Source of the DNA: Astropecten irregularis
Lineage: Eukaryota; Echinodermata; Asteroidea; Paxillosida; Astropectinidae
Reading direction: 5' to 3'
NCBI GenBank assembly: GCA_963971285.1
Contig: OZ020260.1
Span: 4,746,798-4,810,797, forward strand
DNA: 64,000 nt
The notes under the pieces were generated by a model that saw only the letters and a list, made by a program, of their open reading frames with translations, did not search any database and was not told the origin of the DNA. Positions 13,460-27,179 of the stretch are shown here, piece by piece. The position numbers and the translations under genes were made by a program. Every line of letters starts with the position of its first letter. Positions within the stretch are counted from its first letter, which is position 1.

Positions 13460-13858
13460 TTATGATTACCTTACAATCGTGATTATCTTCTAATCATCTT
13501 CTGCAACTTCATGATTATCTTGTAATCATCTCCTGCAATCAGGATTATCTTGTAATCATCTCCTGCAGTCAGGATTATCTTGTGATCATCTCCTGCAATC
13601 AGGATTATCTTGTGATCATCCCCTGCAATCAAGATTATCTTGTAATCATCCCATGTAATCTGGATTATCTTGTAATCAGTACCTGCAATAATGATTATCT
13701 TGTGATCATCTCCTGCAATCATGATTATCTTGTAATCATCTCCAGTAATCGTGATTATCTTGTAATCATCCACTGCAATCACGATTATCTTTTAATCATC
13801 TCCTGCAATAATGATAATCTTGTTATCTCTGCAACCATGATTATCTTTGCAATCACCG
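13460..13858. repeat. 30 bp minisatellite
   Basis: About 13 units of a 30 bp motif of the form GATTATCTTGTAATCATCTC plus CTGCAATCAG. Because 30 is a multiple of 3, frames on both strands stay open and give decapeptide repeats (DDYKIILIAG on the minus strand). I regard these as by-products. The units vary at a few positions; the outer units are more diverged. Confidence 0.85.
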
Positions 13859-15708
13859 TGGCGGTTTGTACTGGGACACCACACACTGCTCAGCATTCAA
13901 GACTCCCATACCTTTAAGACCAATCTTAGTGCTTCTTGAAATCAGCCCTCGACTCAAAGGTTAAAAACATCACACTAGAAACAGCGCGCTGCACGAACTC
14001 TGAGTCACGGGTACACATTCATTGTTTCCCCCTTTGTTCTGTTTTGCCCGACCTCTCATAGACAAAGCGCGCACAATTGGTTAGTACTGGACATAGTACT
14101 AGTCCACACAGAAGAAGACTTGCCATTGCCAGTTGTATTAATATACATGGACAAATAAGCGACACCGTGTATAACGGTATTACCGTTGCTGTATGATTTT
14201 GAGTGATATACATTAATGATATCGATACTTTTCATGTAACCGACTGACTACCCCATCTGGCAAGTTTTGGCCGTTAGAGGGCGCTCGTCGCCACTCTCTC
14301 TGTCTTTTGGCTTTGTAACCACTTTACCGTGACTTATCCAAATACGAGACTCCTATAACGAAATAAGGTCGGCATGCAGCGCCGATCATCCGTCTCCGTA
14401 TAATTGCTGTATAATTGCCGGTGCTCAATATCGCTAGATTTTTGTGGGCGAAGGACAATAAGATCCGCCGCCATATTATTATAAAAACAGGCCCTTTGCC
14501 GTTGACTTGTCTAGGGCCTATACCGCGGAAGAAAAAGTACGCGGCACACCATAGGACTATGCCATAATAATACACATTATTAGCCCTTCACCGACCGCGC
14601 GCACGCCACACACGCACGGGGTAAATTGCAGCCCACCATCGGCACGGGGAGAAGGAAGGTTTCAATGCCCCCCATGTCCACCTGCCAGTGTGACTTACAC
14701 ATTTGCATACATGAATCTTAACATGTTGTGGAATTGCACCGGTGTTTTCAATTCCGTGATGCCGCCCTGCGATGTACCTGTTTTCGTTTAGACGTTGTCG
14801 TCCGCGATTCGATTTGGACAGGCAATCGGCTGGCGTGCACGGGAGCCGATTATTGGCGGGAGTCATCCCACGTTTGACGGTATAACTGCTCAGTACAGTA
14901 CCGCCCAAATTGTTATTGTTTTTCCCCCGTGCTCGATCGCCTTATAGTGCGGCGGGCTCAACTCACAAAGTAGCCGCGTATATAATATTGCAACTATAAT
15001 GACATTACTCGCCTCCATAATTCAAACCTATTGCTTGCACTTGTTGGATCATATGCAAGTAATAGGCAATATTCGGTACACTGTAATTGTTCTTTCATAA
15101 TAATGCGGGAAAGAACTTTATTTCTCTTTATTTGTTGTACTCGATGAGAAAATTGAGAGGTGGCTTGGTGGAGCGGTACTTTTATTCGATTTTCATCCAC
15201 GCAGGTGCAGTCATCATTTAATTTCAGCAATATAAGATTTGCACGAAGTTATAGTCTACTCTAGCGACAAGGGGGCACTTTCTGCAAGCCGAACTTGGGC
15301 CAGTGTCTGGCACACTGACTTGACAGCATCACTATAAACACACACAGAAACATGAGTGGTACCCGACCATTCCAATTCCAAGAGCAGGGGATTCTGGGCA
15401 AAAGAGCATGCGCGTAACTCACGTGACGCAGCAATGTGCTTTAATGGCGGGGCTTCGAAACTCAGAATTACGCACGTGCAGTATTAGCTCAAGTTGAGAA
15501 GCATGACTGCATTATGAACCAGTAACAGGCTCGAGAGCGTATTTTCTGAGGGCATTTGGCATATAAGCGTTTTCTATAGTAACCCAGCCACCATGAATTA
15601 AATCTTACATATTGATACCAGTCTCTTTCTCAGAGCTAGAGGAAGGCAGAGACTCACTTTCATTTCAAGTCTCAGCCGCTGGATGAAGATCGGTGAAACT
15701 GAAAAAAT
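13859..15708. other. Non-coding stretch, nothing recognised
   Basis: No coding exon, RNA gene or repeat was recognised. Confidence 0.4.
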
Positions 15709-15832
15709 GGGTGCATTCGTTTAGCTATAAACACGGGTCGACGTTCGTCCTCATTCTCTCGCTTTTTATGTGCAGTTTAGCACGACCATTCCCAGTAAGG
15801 GCTGACCCGTGTTAGCTAAAACGAAAGCACCC
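15709..15832. repeat. Family D inverted-repeat element (D2)
   Basis: GGGTGCATTCGTTTAGCT at the left end; right arm GCTAAAACGAAAGCACCC. The interior (CCTCATTCTCTCGC, CGACCATTCCCAG) is the reverse complement of D1's interior, which confirms a dispersed family. Confidence 0.75.
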
Positions 15833-18800
15833 AATAAGAACAGCAAATGATTGGAAATCATGAGATCCATGGCGGCCAACTTTCTAGAAGAACAAGGCAC
15901 TTAAAGAAGACGACCAGTCTCTCTGAGCTATAACACTAGATGGCCGCGCATTCCTTGCTTGTTGTGGACTGCATGTGCCTTGTGTATAGAAGCCCAATAA
16001 TCCACAAACCGCCAATTCTGTCCTGATATCACCATTCCACCTTGTCTTGCTCGAGATTCTTCTCCCCCGTTACTCACCGTATCACGGCACGTTTTTTCCG
16101 CCCGTGTCCGTACGGTCTAAATCTTCGGACTAAAAAAAGTTTTGATGGAAATTCGTTGTGAGTTCCAGGTCGCGCCCTCTCCTTTTCTTTTTCCTGACGG
16201 TCGGTTTACTTTAATCCCGCCCGCCCCGTAATTAAATAACGGGCGGTTTGACAACGGGCCACGGCAATCTCACGCCAAATGAACACGAACAATGACTTGT
16301 GTTCACGGTAGCGGCGGGAGCCTGAAATTAATACGTCGAGCCGGCTAGTCCGTTATTTCGCCAAGGAAAAGGGGGAAGGGGGTAGTTTGGAGTGAGGGAG
16401 GAAATACAGACATACAAAAGCCGATTCAATGGCTGGTTGTCGGTTGGCGGATCAATTCGACGTTTCGACCGGCATGCAAGTTGGTTCTTCGTCAGGGAAA
16501 TTTTGGAGTTAAGGTCGGAAAACGGTGAACATTTTGGTCAGCATTTTGAATCCTTTATACCTAAGTGAATGGCAATTTGTACGCCAGGGTTAGAATTTCA
16601 TGAAGACCACGGGGGTTATGACCTTTGTCCCTGCTGTCGCCCTTCGTGCATTTTCAAACGTGCTTCTACGCAGAAGCTGACTTTTTTTTAAGTGGAGGTT
16701 CCGCTTGCAGTTAGAAAATAAATTGCTGTGTCAAATCCATGCAATTTGCTTATACCATTATAGACTAATCTTTTGGAGACGATTCTGTTGTAGGCTCGAA
16801 ACGTCGGGATTCCCGAACGTTTTTACCAAAGCTTATTGGTCTTAAATTGTCAAATTAGTTTGGTATTAAAGTCTGTTCGAGGTCCTTTTTCTGTTTAGAT
16901 TCGATTCGAGATGAGTTTTATAGTGTCTCTTTGTGTGAATATGAAAGTTTGCAATTGAGTTTCATCGCGTCTTGAATCTTACCTAAGCAAATCGCGCCGT
17001 GAGTTTGTCGCACAACCAAGAATGGTGTAATGGTTAATCAAAACACGTAGGTCTATAGGCCGAAACTTACTGTTAGACATAACGAGTTAACTAAGAGTTC
17101 ATAATAACTAAATCAAATGTTTCCAAAAGGAACAAATTGAAGTTTCGTCCCTGTTTTTATATCATTCTGATTCTACGAAATATCATGAAAGTTCCCACGG
17201 GAGAATTTCACGATGTCAGCACGCGTCTCTGTTGTTGCAATGTGATGCGTGTTCGCGTGGCAGGGCAGGGCTCTTAAAATATTCAAAAGACGAAATCATA
17301 ACAAAAATTTGTTTACGTTTATTTTTTGCCTTCCCCTTTTTCATTGTTCAAAGTTTTTCTTTCTTGCCTTCTCTTTTGTATGTATTCTTGCCTAGAGGTG
17401 GTTTTGTGGTTCATTGCGTGTCTATTTGTCTGTGAATTATACAGGGGTGGGTATTGGTCATCCACGCCCCGTGGGCCGATTATCCTAGGATTAACAGGGG
17501 AACTTTTTTTTGTAGATCGGCCGCGTCGAATCAGACGAACAAAAGTGTGACAAGTTCAAGGACCGGACCGTCACTCCACTCCAAGTGCAAGGACGACTCA
17601 AAGTCGGGCTTGCTTTTGTTGGAGTACCGTATTTATATCTGAGGGGCGGTAGAGATGAAGAACGAAACAAAAACAATGGAAACAGTGGGTGCTGTATACA
17701 GGACTTCCCCCTTTTTTATAGTTGACTTGTTGCCCATAAGGACAATTATGTGAGCTGAGTTTGTGGGAGGCAGGGGAAAGGATAGAACAAAGGGGAGAAA
17801 ACAAAAGAGGAACCAGGCACGCGCGTGGTTGGGACACGGGGCCAGGGGGACAATGTGCCCGGGTTCGAGGACGGGCGGTCCACGCTGCTACATGTCGGTG
17901 TTGGCTGCACGAGCCTTCCAAAATGGTTGGGTATTTTAACCTTGGTCTCGATCCCAGTAAGGAAGTTATTGCTTAGCAAATTACTAAAGCGAAAAGCCAA
18001 AAATGTATTCTACAAGATCGGCAGAGTACCAGCCACAAATATGCATGGCTCACGCGAAAGTGTGGTTGGTAACCTGTGTTAATTGCTTAGCAGGTGATTT
18101 GTGGCAGTAAGCATCCCCACTTTAATATTTTCCCCTCTCTCTTGCCCCGGTGAGTGCCACGTGGCTGGGTGTTGTATTCCCCGGGGCTCAGGTAAATTAC
18201 CGACCCCATGAGGCTCATTTTAATTAAGGGCTCTTTGACTGTAAGTCCTTCCGATCATAAGACTTAAGATCTTTATAAGTGGGACCTTTTGGGATTATTT
18301 TCTCAGAAGACGGACCGAGGGTAGCGGGGGTGAATAATAATGAAAGAATGATATTTTGCTGATAAGCTGAAGTTGTGGTTTAATTACTAGGACGTTGATG
18401 AGCACGAAGTAAAACGACTTCATTGCATCCGGATAATATAAGAAGGGATTCTATCGGGTTTGTGTGCATCATGCCACTGGCCCAACAAGAACGCCGAGCA
18501 TCTCCGAACGTTTCCGGACTGCCCCGAAAGCTCCCCCCGGGGCGCTCTCGACTTGACTCGGCGGAGTCCTAACCGTGTAATGCAGAGCGACATCGTGACC
18601 GCAACGTTTTACGTACGACACAACTTGTATTATTTTGTCCCCCGCTCCAGCCTTTTCCCCCTCTCACTCCATTAATATACACACTCTTCTTCGGCGTTAA
18701 TCAGCAGCGATTTGCATTGATGGGTAGGAGCGGATGCCACTTTAAAGAAAAAAGAACCCCGCTGTCTGGCAGTGATTCATTAACACGTAACCCCACTCCG

Positions 18801-20795
18801 GGCCTTGGGACCTTAAAGGAGCAACCCGTTACCTTATAGCTCCCTCGAGCGCATCCGATGCCTCCTCTATATAAAAACGAATACATTTCATGACATGAAA
18901 ACCGAGGTCTCCCTTAAGCCAGCATCTCAAAATCATATACCTTCCCGTAACAATCAATCAATCAAATTTAAGATCATAATTCCCTGAAAGCTAGACCTTT
19001 GTGTCTGGTTCTCTGGATGGTTGTTGTTTGTCGCTTGCGCATGAACGATCCCAGTATGTAATTGCCCCATAGCGAAAAAGCAAAATAGTAAACATAAGTA
19101 AATAAATAATTTCAATAAATATTTATTCTTTTCCCTTTAATTGGACCAATACAACTGACCGCACTCGTGCTGTTTGTATACAGTCACGTTATCATGCACA
19201 AAGCGTCCATGATAGTCACTATATGAACTTGAAAAAAAAATGACGTCCGTACGTAAATCTTATTGTTCAAGAGCTCTCTGCGACTGATAAAAAACGAGTA
19301 CCAGTATGAAAAATTAACAATATGTCGTACCATTCATTATTGCATACACAACACGAGAGGTCATTATACGTATACATAAAAGTACATGCTGATAACATGT
19401 AGACGCACAGTCCAGCTTTTTTGTACTCTTGAATACAATCAATTTCCGTTTTCACTCTCTCTCTCTACAATTTATTTATAAAAAACCATACACGTATATA
19501 CTTGCTTTTTTACAAAAGAAGCAAATGGAAGGCATAAAAAAATCAACAGTCGCTTTAAACAGGATACTGGCATATACCCTGTCGCCTATATCTACGCGGC
19601 CTCGTCCTTTGATCAATTAAACCTTGATGAAGCTGTACCTTAGAACAGCGCGGCGACTGTCACTGAAGCTCCGTAATAGAGGGAGGATGGTGGAGATGCG
19701 ATCGGGTTGAGTTTGGCATGACACATGCGGCTGTTTTTAAGCCTCGGTCTTGTGCCGTGCTGTATATCACACGAATCCCTAACTCTATCTCTCTCTCCTT
19801 GCCCCCTCTCTAACCGTCCCTTGCACAATCTCGTGTTTTGATAATCGAGAACAAGAACTGATAAAACTGAAGAAGAAAAGGAGAAAGACGAAGAAGTGGC
19901 TGGCGAGAGAAATAAAAGAATAAAAGACGGTCTTTCAGCTTCGTTTAAAAAAAAATCTACCCTAGCCAGGCCCGGCGTGGCGGGAGTTAGTGCCGAGCGA
20001 GTGGCTGCAGGTCCTTGCCGTTTTTCAGGGGGGTGACACCGCTCGCGCTGGCGGAAGTTTTCATGATTCGGACGAAATTGACCGAGAGTGGCCGGATGTT
20101 GCTGGCATCATGCACAGTCCACTGCACACCATTAGAAAAATAGAGAGAGAGAAAGGCTTGCCTGACTTTGTGGTGCTTGTATAAAAAAAGGCCTATACAA
20201 GTACGCCATGCACAGTCGGAAACTGCTCTTTTTTCCCCTTACCGCTGCAGGGCTCACTGCCTTGGTGCGTTTATCGAGTCGGCGATTCTCCCCTTGTTTT
20301 TTTTTTCTCTACCTCTCTCTCTCTCTATTTCGCTTTCTCATTTCATGCCACGCTCGGTAGCCAATTTCCGGCCTCCAGAAAAAAATATTTGCTCTAAAAT
20401 TTGCGCGTTTGTTAGGTTTTTTTCTTCTTCTTATGATAAAGAAAGATAAAAAAGGGAGGAAAATGCATGCATGAAGAGCGAAGGAAAAAGGAAAACAATA
20501 GGAGAAATAATATTTTGACATGAGAATCTTTTTTCTCCCTTTCTGCGTGCAGTCAGGAGGATAAACAAAGGCTTCAGCGGCACTTGTGGTTTGGGTGATT
20601 GCTGGGGGGGAGTTTGAACACAGAACACCCCAGGGTTACCCGTATAGTGCAAGAGTGAGCACAGCGGTGAATTTCAATCGACCGTGAGTCGGTCTGAATG
20701 GTATAAAATCAAAATAAAAACAAGCCGGTCATTTTCTTTGAGATTCCCTTTATTGCAAACCGAGTATACACCGAAAACTAGTGCTACAAAATCAA
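15833..20795. other. Non-coding stretch with CGAAACGT motifs
   Basis: No gene is recognised. Two CGAAACGTCG motifs in opposite orientations lie near 16460 and 16799; the first is hammerhead-like. AT-rich DNA alternates with C/T tracts. Confidence 0.4.
16458..16496 (-). ncRNA. Hammerhead-ribozyme-like motif (minus strand)
   Basis: The minus strand reads CTGACGA (16495-16489), one spacer A, a stem GA(A)CC paired with GGTC around a loop, then GAAAC and GTCGA. This is the order of the hammerhead core CUGANGA - stem II - GAAA. The spacer base and the bulged A make it imperfect, and no UH cleavage strand was identified. Such motifs are known in Penelope-like and other retroelements, so it may be a decayed retroelement end. 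Confidence 0.3.
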
Positions 20796-20935
20796 GGGTC
20801 GATTTCACGAAACCCTACGATCGATCGTAACTTGAGTTACGAATGATAACCCATCATATCCTGCGTACGGATATGCAATGCTATACATAAGTATTACGAT
20901 TGATAGTAAGTTACGACGAGTTTAGCTAGTGAAGA
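20796..20935. repeat. Family C inverted-repeat element (C2)
   Basis: Starts GGGTCGATTTCACGAAACCC and contains CGTAACTTGAGTTACGAATG and ACGATTGATAGTAAGTTACG. It is homologous over its whole length to the copy at 62718-62858, in reverse orientation. The right end is degraded. Confidence 0.7.
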
Positions 20936-23900
20936 TGCATAATTCTGGCTGGTGCTTATAGGAGAGGGAATTTTTGCGATAGGCTATATATGCCGTATTT
21001 TAGGACAGTTCCCTGTATGCAGTGATGCATCGTCGGCCATTTTGTGTCCAACCCTAGGACTCCAGTGCAGCATCTTGCTTTTTAAAGCAGAAGTGATTTT
21101 AGATGTACCTCGAGGGGCGTGTCCCCAAACTACCCACCCTCTTTTTCGGATAATTTAGGCGTAGCCTATACCTATTCTACACGTATACACTGCAGATAAG
21201 GCAACTACAGTTATATTTCGTGAGTAGGCCTAGCGCCTGTCGGTTGTCTGTACCTAACTTATACGCAATAGGAATTATGCCCGGTTGTATAAAGACGATT
21301 TGCCCAAAATGTTTTACCGTGTAATTCGAACCTAATTGCCCCCAGAACGCGTTTAGTAATAATTGCCCGAAAGACATTATCGTTGGTCAGGTGAATTGGA
21401 TTGATCTGCCAAGTATAATATGCACAAAAGGTTAGTCAATTATCACCAGTTCAGGTTCGAATCCCGCTCGAGTCAGTTTTCTTTGTCCACATTTCAATGA
21501 CTTAAAAGATTTAACATTTCCACATTTCCACATTGGTAGAACTGGACCTAGCGCGCCCTCACCGTCGTTTCGTTGATTGGCGCCTGAGAGTGAAACATGA
21601 AATGGTTTTAGTTTTCAGGGATGTGTATAAGATTTCATGTTCTGTAGTAACCTAAACGGGGTTATGCCCCATAGACGGTGGACGTCCAGACATGACATGA
21701 TATACCATACAACAGAGTTTGACGAGCAGGGGACCCACCACATGCCGTGTGCTTAAATCCAACCTATACTGAGACACCATAAATTATGTGCATACGGGGA
21801 CCACAACCTCCCTTTCCTCCAAACAAACACAAAATATTCCACATAAACAAAAAAGAAAAACCCCGCTATCGAATCATTCATATAAATGCAGGCTTCACAA
21901 TTAATCCGATTGTATAAATGAAATATATTGCTCTGAGTGATTTACAAGCCGGTATAGGCCTACACTGTTCATGATAAAAACACAACCCGAGTATGCGACC
22001 GAGGACTGTCATGTACAACGATCGCGAGCTTTGGTTTGTAATGACCCATCGTAAACAGCCCGGCCTAAACTGCAGATCATCGCGGGGTACTTGGGTTACA
22101 AACTCGAATAAAAAAAGGCTGATCTAGCGGGAGGTATATATTGAGGGATGAGTTGAAAAAAAACCAGAAGAGGGGGAATAAGAGGACATAAATGAAGGAA
22201 GACAGTTACTATAGGGAGGAAAATAATAAATTGCTGATTGATTTGCATTATTAAGCCGCTACCCGTTCGTTTATTGATGACCATGTGATCCTTGGCAGGT
22301 GGGGATGGGTATGAACTTCAGAGGCTACCCGCTGCCCTGGGATTATTTTGACTTTGCCAAGATTGGGAGAAAACTTGTGGAAGCTTGGGATGAATATAAA
22401 ATCCATCAATTTCTTGTTTAACCATTCAGTTTATTGTATATTTTTTACCATCAAATTTGGCAAGTCTGTAATTATGGCCCTTGTTATGTATCTCATCATG
22501 AATCACGATTGTGATGTTTCAGATTGGTGGCGCTCTACAACCGGAAGTTGCAGCCTGGTTTTAAAGTGAAAATCGAAGCCAATTATGATGCAGTTCAAAA
22601 GTAAAAATCAAACCTTGTTATGTTCTTATAAAGCTAGTATTACCTATAAAGAATGATTATCTACTTTTTGCGTTTGTTTGAATGGCAGATAGGGCTGAAA
22701 TGGTCAATTTAAAACTGTTGTGTTTTTTCTTCATATTTTATACACCAAGCTATAATGCGTGCGGTTGTGATATCCGGTTTATTGTTCCAGTTATTTTTGT
22801 TCATAGGAGAAACGAAAGCATTGTCACGGTAACCGGTTGTCTCCGGAATAATCTGCGGTTTTCCTGGCCAATTCTGACGGTTCATCTGGTCACTGGTCCG
22901 ATGAACGTCCGATTGCAATTGGCCACACTGTATACAATATTAATTTGCCGTTACTGAGATTCTTATTGAAAACTGTATTGGCCTAATATGTTGTTTCACT
23001 GTGCACAGATACATACATTAATGCTACAACAGTGCCCAAACTACCGTCCATTAGTCGCGATAGCCTGTTGACGGTATACAGTTCTATACCCCAAAGGGTT
23101 TATTATATACCTCCAAAGAAAATCAAGTCAGAGGCATCCTTTTATCCAGTCGATTGGACGATAACATCTAGCAACATCGTCCCTTTCAGTTACTATACAG
23201 TCCTGTTTATATACACGAGCGCATGAAGCCCCCCGAAATGTACTATTGGCTATGGGGACGCCGGTGCATACTCGTGTCATTATGTTGATAACGAGGTTGA
23301 ATGTGTTATGTGCAGAGGTTGGGATATCGGTTTCTGCTGCTGTGAAATGGGCGTCGTTACCAAAGTTTCGGAAACGGCCCGCGACGCGACAGTGCAAGCG
23401 ACCCTTTCAATTTAAACTTGACTCCCAAGAACTTACATCTTGTAGACAGGTTTCCTGATATCGGACACAGTTTTGATTGCTCACGAATAACTGTTTTAAG
23501 TTCTTTCTCTGTGACTTGCTCCTGCATGATTGTGCTGGAGCCTGTGTTTGACACCTATTAAGATAAACAGGAGTTTTGTAGATTCGCTTTGATGTTGTGC
23601 TTAACTCCTTGAGGAGTGATGTCCTAGGCATGATCATTAAAAGAAAGGAAGATGGGGCAAAGTATTCTTCGGGACGTTGCACTACACGCTCAGCGTGAAT
23701 CATTGAGGTTTATGGCGCATGTCGGCCCGTTCGTGTAAGGCGATCCGTGGTGCTCTGTGTACCGTGAGAGGCGCGGTTTGGAACCGGCGAGTATCTGACA
23801 ACCGTACCGCGGGAGGGCGACTCGGTCCGAGCCAACCAACCAACCTGTCTTTCTCTCTCTTTCCATCTTCCTGAACCATCTCTCCCCTCCACATCCTCCT

Positions 23901-24840
23901 CCGTTTCTTCTTCTTCTTCTTCTACTTCTATAGCTCCTCCTCGCCAACCCACCACTACTAACCAACCACCCCCCCTACCTCCCTCCTCCGAATCCCGTAC
24001 TTGCCTTGTCACCAGGCACTCTTTAATTATCCACAGTAGGCTGAGCACAGCTTGAAGATGACGAGAGCCGGTCCTTGGACACCAGATGGTGCGGCAGTTC
24101 AGCCTCGTCAGGTTCTTGAGATGCTAGAGCCTCCCCCCGCGCCGCGCGCGCTCACCGAGGGGAAGAAGACAGGGCCCTTATAGTTTTTTTTCCTTACATA
24201 CTTCCTCCTTCGTCTCTATCTTTCTGTCTCTCTCTCGCCCTCGATCGCTCTCCCCTTGCAAGGGACCGCATTTTGTCCTCGTATATACATCCACAGCCTC
24301 AATACCAAGTTCTCAACCACCCGTAACCTAGGGATCCCCCCCACACACACACCGTAAAACATGACAGGCGTATACATGCTGAATTCCCAGTGGTCTTTTC
24401 GCTTCGCTATGTCTTAACGGTCTCCCGGTTTTTTACTTCAGCTTCTTGCGTGTGCTTTTTTTTTTTCGTCCTCTCCTTCTTCTTGTTTTTATTGGACCCT
24501 GTTCATCTCGTCAAAATAGAAAGGCGGCTCTCTCTCTCTCTCCTTTTTTTAATTAAATGCCGTTTGTTCTGGGAGTTGGGCTGACAGGGGAGGAGGGTGG
24601 TTGGGGGGGGGGGCAAACCGAGTTCAGAAACAAAGCTATGAGAGGGGCAACGTGTTCTGTCTTGAATCTGTATGTGTGGCTTGATCGCTGCCTCCCCGGA
24701 GACGGACATAGGGATTCTAGTTCCGAAGACATTCAGCTTTAACGCCGGCTTAAGACCGATGAACATTGCAAAATTGTTGTTGTTGCTGTTGATGTCCGTA
24801 AAAACACAAAAAAAGAACGTCGACCTTATGGATGTCATCA
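20936..24840. other. Non-coding stretch
   Basis: No exon was recognised. It holds a tRNA-like box B at 21454, a C/T-rich block at 23845-24010 and short pyrimidine microsatellites. Confidence 0.4.
21384..21476 (+). repeat. tRNA-like SINE fragment
   Basis: GGTTCGAATCCCGC at 21454-21467 is a perfect RNA polymerase III B box with the start of a T-arm and acceptor. A weak A-box-like TGGTCAGGTGAATTGG lies about 70 bp upstream. No canonical cloverleaf could be drawn, so this is a tRNA-derived SINE head or tRNA relic rather than a working tRNA gene. Confidence 0.35.
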
Positions 24841-25100
24841 GGGGCCAATTTCATAGAGCTGCTTGAAGCCCAACATTTTGCTAACAGCATGAAAAGTCTT
24901 CCTCGATCAAACAGGATTTACCAACCATGTACCAAACATTTCCATGTGATGTCTACTGCTTTTGAATTGTATTCGGTCATTGTTTGCGAGCATAACATTC
25001 ACAAGGAGTCATTAGCTGGCAAACGTATTTTATTTAGTAAGGTTTTTGGTGCTTAAGCAAATTCTGGTGTTTAATTAGCAGCTCTTTGAAGTTGGCCCCA
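24841..25100. repeat. Family E fold-back element (E4), near full length
   Basis: GGGGCCAATTTCATAGAGCT at the left, AGCTCTTTGAAGTTGGCCCC at the right: clear terminal inverted repeats. The interior is the reverse complement of E3/E5 (CATAACATTCACAAGGAG; CTTCCTCGATCAAACAGG). This is the best copy for defining the family ends. Confidence 0.85.
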
Positions 25101-27179
25101 TGTCGTTTAGAAACTAAGCCAAGAAACTAAACTATTTACACACAACACACAACGTGTTTCACAATAAACATCTACAAAACGCTGTTAGTCAGGTGCCAAT
25201 ACTTCTGTTCTGTATTATTCTCATTACCGATATTACAAGATTCCTGTTATAACAAGGTACCTGCAAAGTCCCAAGGACCTCTTAATAACGAGGTTCAACG
25301 TTATTTTCCCATGTGAGGTTGATTAGAAGCACGTATTGAGAGAGATTTTCTGTAGATGTGGTTCTTAAATTCAATGCAAAGTGTTTATCCAGTCAATTTA
25401 ACTTTGAAATTGCAGTGATGGGTCTTTAATTGACTTCATTCTCTCAAGTTAACGCCAGTTGTGGTTCGTACTTTTGGCGTCGGCAGTGGCTTACACGGAG
25501 GTCAATCTATAATGAAGACTGAGGTCTCTCATCAGTTAAAAAAAAGGTCTTGCGATGCGCTGCATGTCAACCAACTAAAGAAACCGACTTCCACAACAAA
25601 CACACCTGAAGTCGGGCTGTATAGCTCAGCGGTCCATGACCCCTCTACATGTCTATTAAGGCCCGGTCGTCTCCCCCTCTAAACCCTACCTACCTCCCTT
25701 CTTCCTTCTCTACCTTTACACAAACCCCCACCATCAAATTAAGACTCCTAATAAACGCATCCAAAACCAGATCAAGCGTGCATAAAAAAAAAACCCCTAT
25801 GCCCGGAAAAAAACTGCCATGATGTCCGCCGACCAACCGGCCGATCTTCAGTATAGGGAGTCGTTCTCCCCAAACCCCTTGTCGGTGATCCCTCGCCAAG
25901 CCCTGGAATAACATATTTCAGATCGGCAGCTTATAAACGCGCGCTCTTTTTTTTTATCTCTCTCTCTCTCCTCCACCACACACGACCGGGAAGAAGCAAG
26001 GGATGGGAGGAGAAAAAACAAGAACCCTGTCCATCCAACGTCAGATTTTCTGCCGTTGTGAAAGCAAGAGGCTCAGTACCCCGGCTTCGGACTCGCGTCT
26101 TGCCCCGCGCCCCTTCAGTCCTTGTTGACTCAGCCACGTAAAGGGCCTGAATCGCCCTGATATATCTCGCGGTGTACGGTATGATGTGAAACAAGAGAAA
26201 CCGGTCTGGATGTATAATAATTCCCTTGAAAAAGAAGGGTTGATTTTTCTCGCCTTCCTTCCCCCTATCTTTTTTTTTTCGGGGGAGGGTAAGTTGGTGT
26301 GAAGAACCAACGGGTAGGATTTCAAACTGTATCCGGTTACAGGTTTATTTTTTCTTCAGAAATCGTCAGTCTTTCTCTCCCCCGCTCCCCAGAACTCGGT
26401 CAGTGCATATTACTATATTGGCCTATTGGGTTTTAGTTTAGACTATTGCTGCATCTTGCCGGAATATCTCTAAATAAACACGGCACACGACCGCACGGTA
26501 AATATTGCCTTTCGCTCGCATTTGTCGCGAACAAGAAAAAAATCGTTTTGCAGATCTTCTTACGAGTTTTTTTCCTTGCCGTGTATAGCTAGGTATATAG
26601 CCGAGGCTGCAATATATAGACCCATGACAGCAATACAAAGTCCACTGTATGTATTCATAATATTCATATTTCACCAAGACCATATTGCATGGGTATTCGT
26701 CATACTTTTTCTTGGTGGGGGTGATGGGAAGGGGGCAAACCGTGTTTTATTTGCTCTGCTTCTACAACTCTCCCCCCCCCCCCCTCCCCCTCCCTCCGAT
26801 CCCCACCCCTGGGGGGCTACGTGACAACTTTTTTCCCCGTGCCACTTTTCACGGCTTTACACCGTGTCAGGATTACATTTGCGGTACAAAATGAAGGCAA
26901 TCCACGCTATCGTAGCTACGAAAAACGGAGGAACGATCGTAAACGGATACTGGGGAGGTTTCGTGTCGGTTTTACACCGGCGAATGACGGGGCTGTTTCG
27001 GGCGTGCTGCTCCGCTGTCGCGGTAACCGTACATCAGAGAGATCGCTCATATCCTTCTTACAATGTTCAATCACTAATCCAAGTAGCTTAAACCATTTTT
27101 TTAAGTTCAAGACATGGAGGGGGCACGGCAAAAACGTGCACACACAAAACGCATCCGGGGAAACGGAAATGAAGTAATC
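25101..27179. other. Non-coding stretch with C-rich tract
   Basis: No exon was recognised. A C-rich tract at about 26773-26798 followed by GATCCCCACCCC gives a possible minus-strand G-quadruplex. Confidence 0.4.

Noticed and set aside
13460-13858. CRISPR-like array
   Set aside because: The units are head-to-tail minisatellite repeats without unique spacers, and the DNA is eukaryotic.
13483-13917. Repeat-protein frames with decapeptide periods
   Set aside because: They arise from the 30 bp minisatellite and lack start context or flanking coding sequence.
21384-21476. Functional tRNA gene
   Set aside because: There is a good B box, but no A-box spacing, anticodon arm or acceptor pairing consistent with a cloverleaf.
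25461-25682. Possible retrotransposon pol remnant (HVNQLKKP resembles HVNRLKP)
   Set aside because: Only about eight residues match, no further gag/pol motif is present and no terminal repeats were seen.
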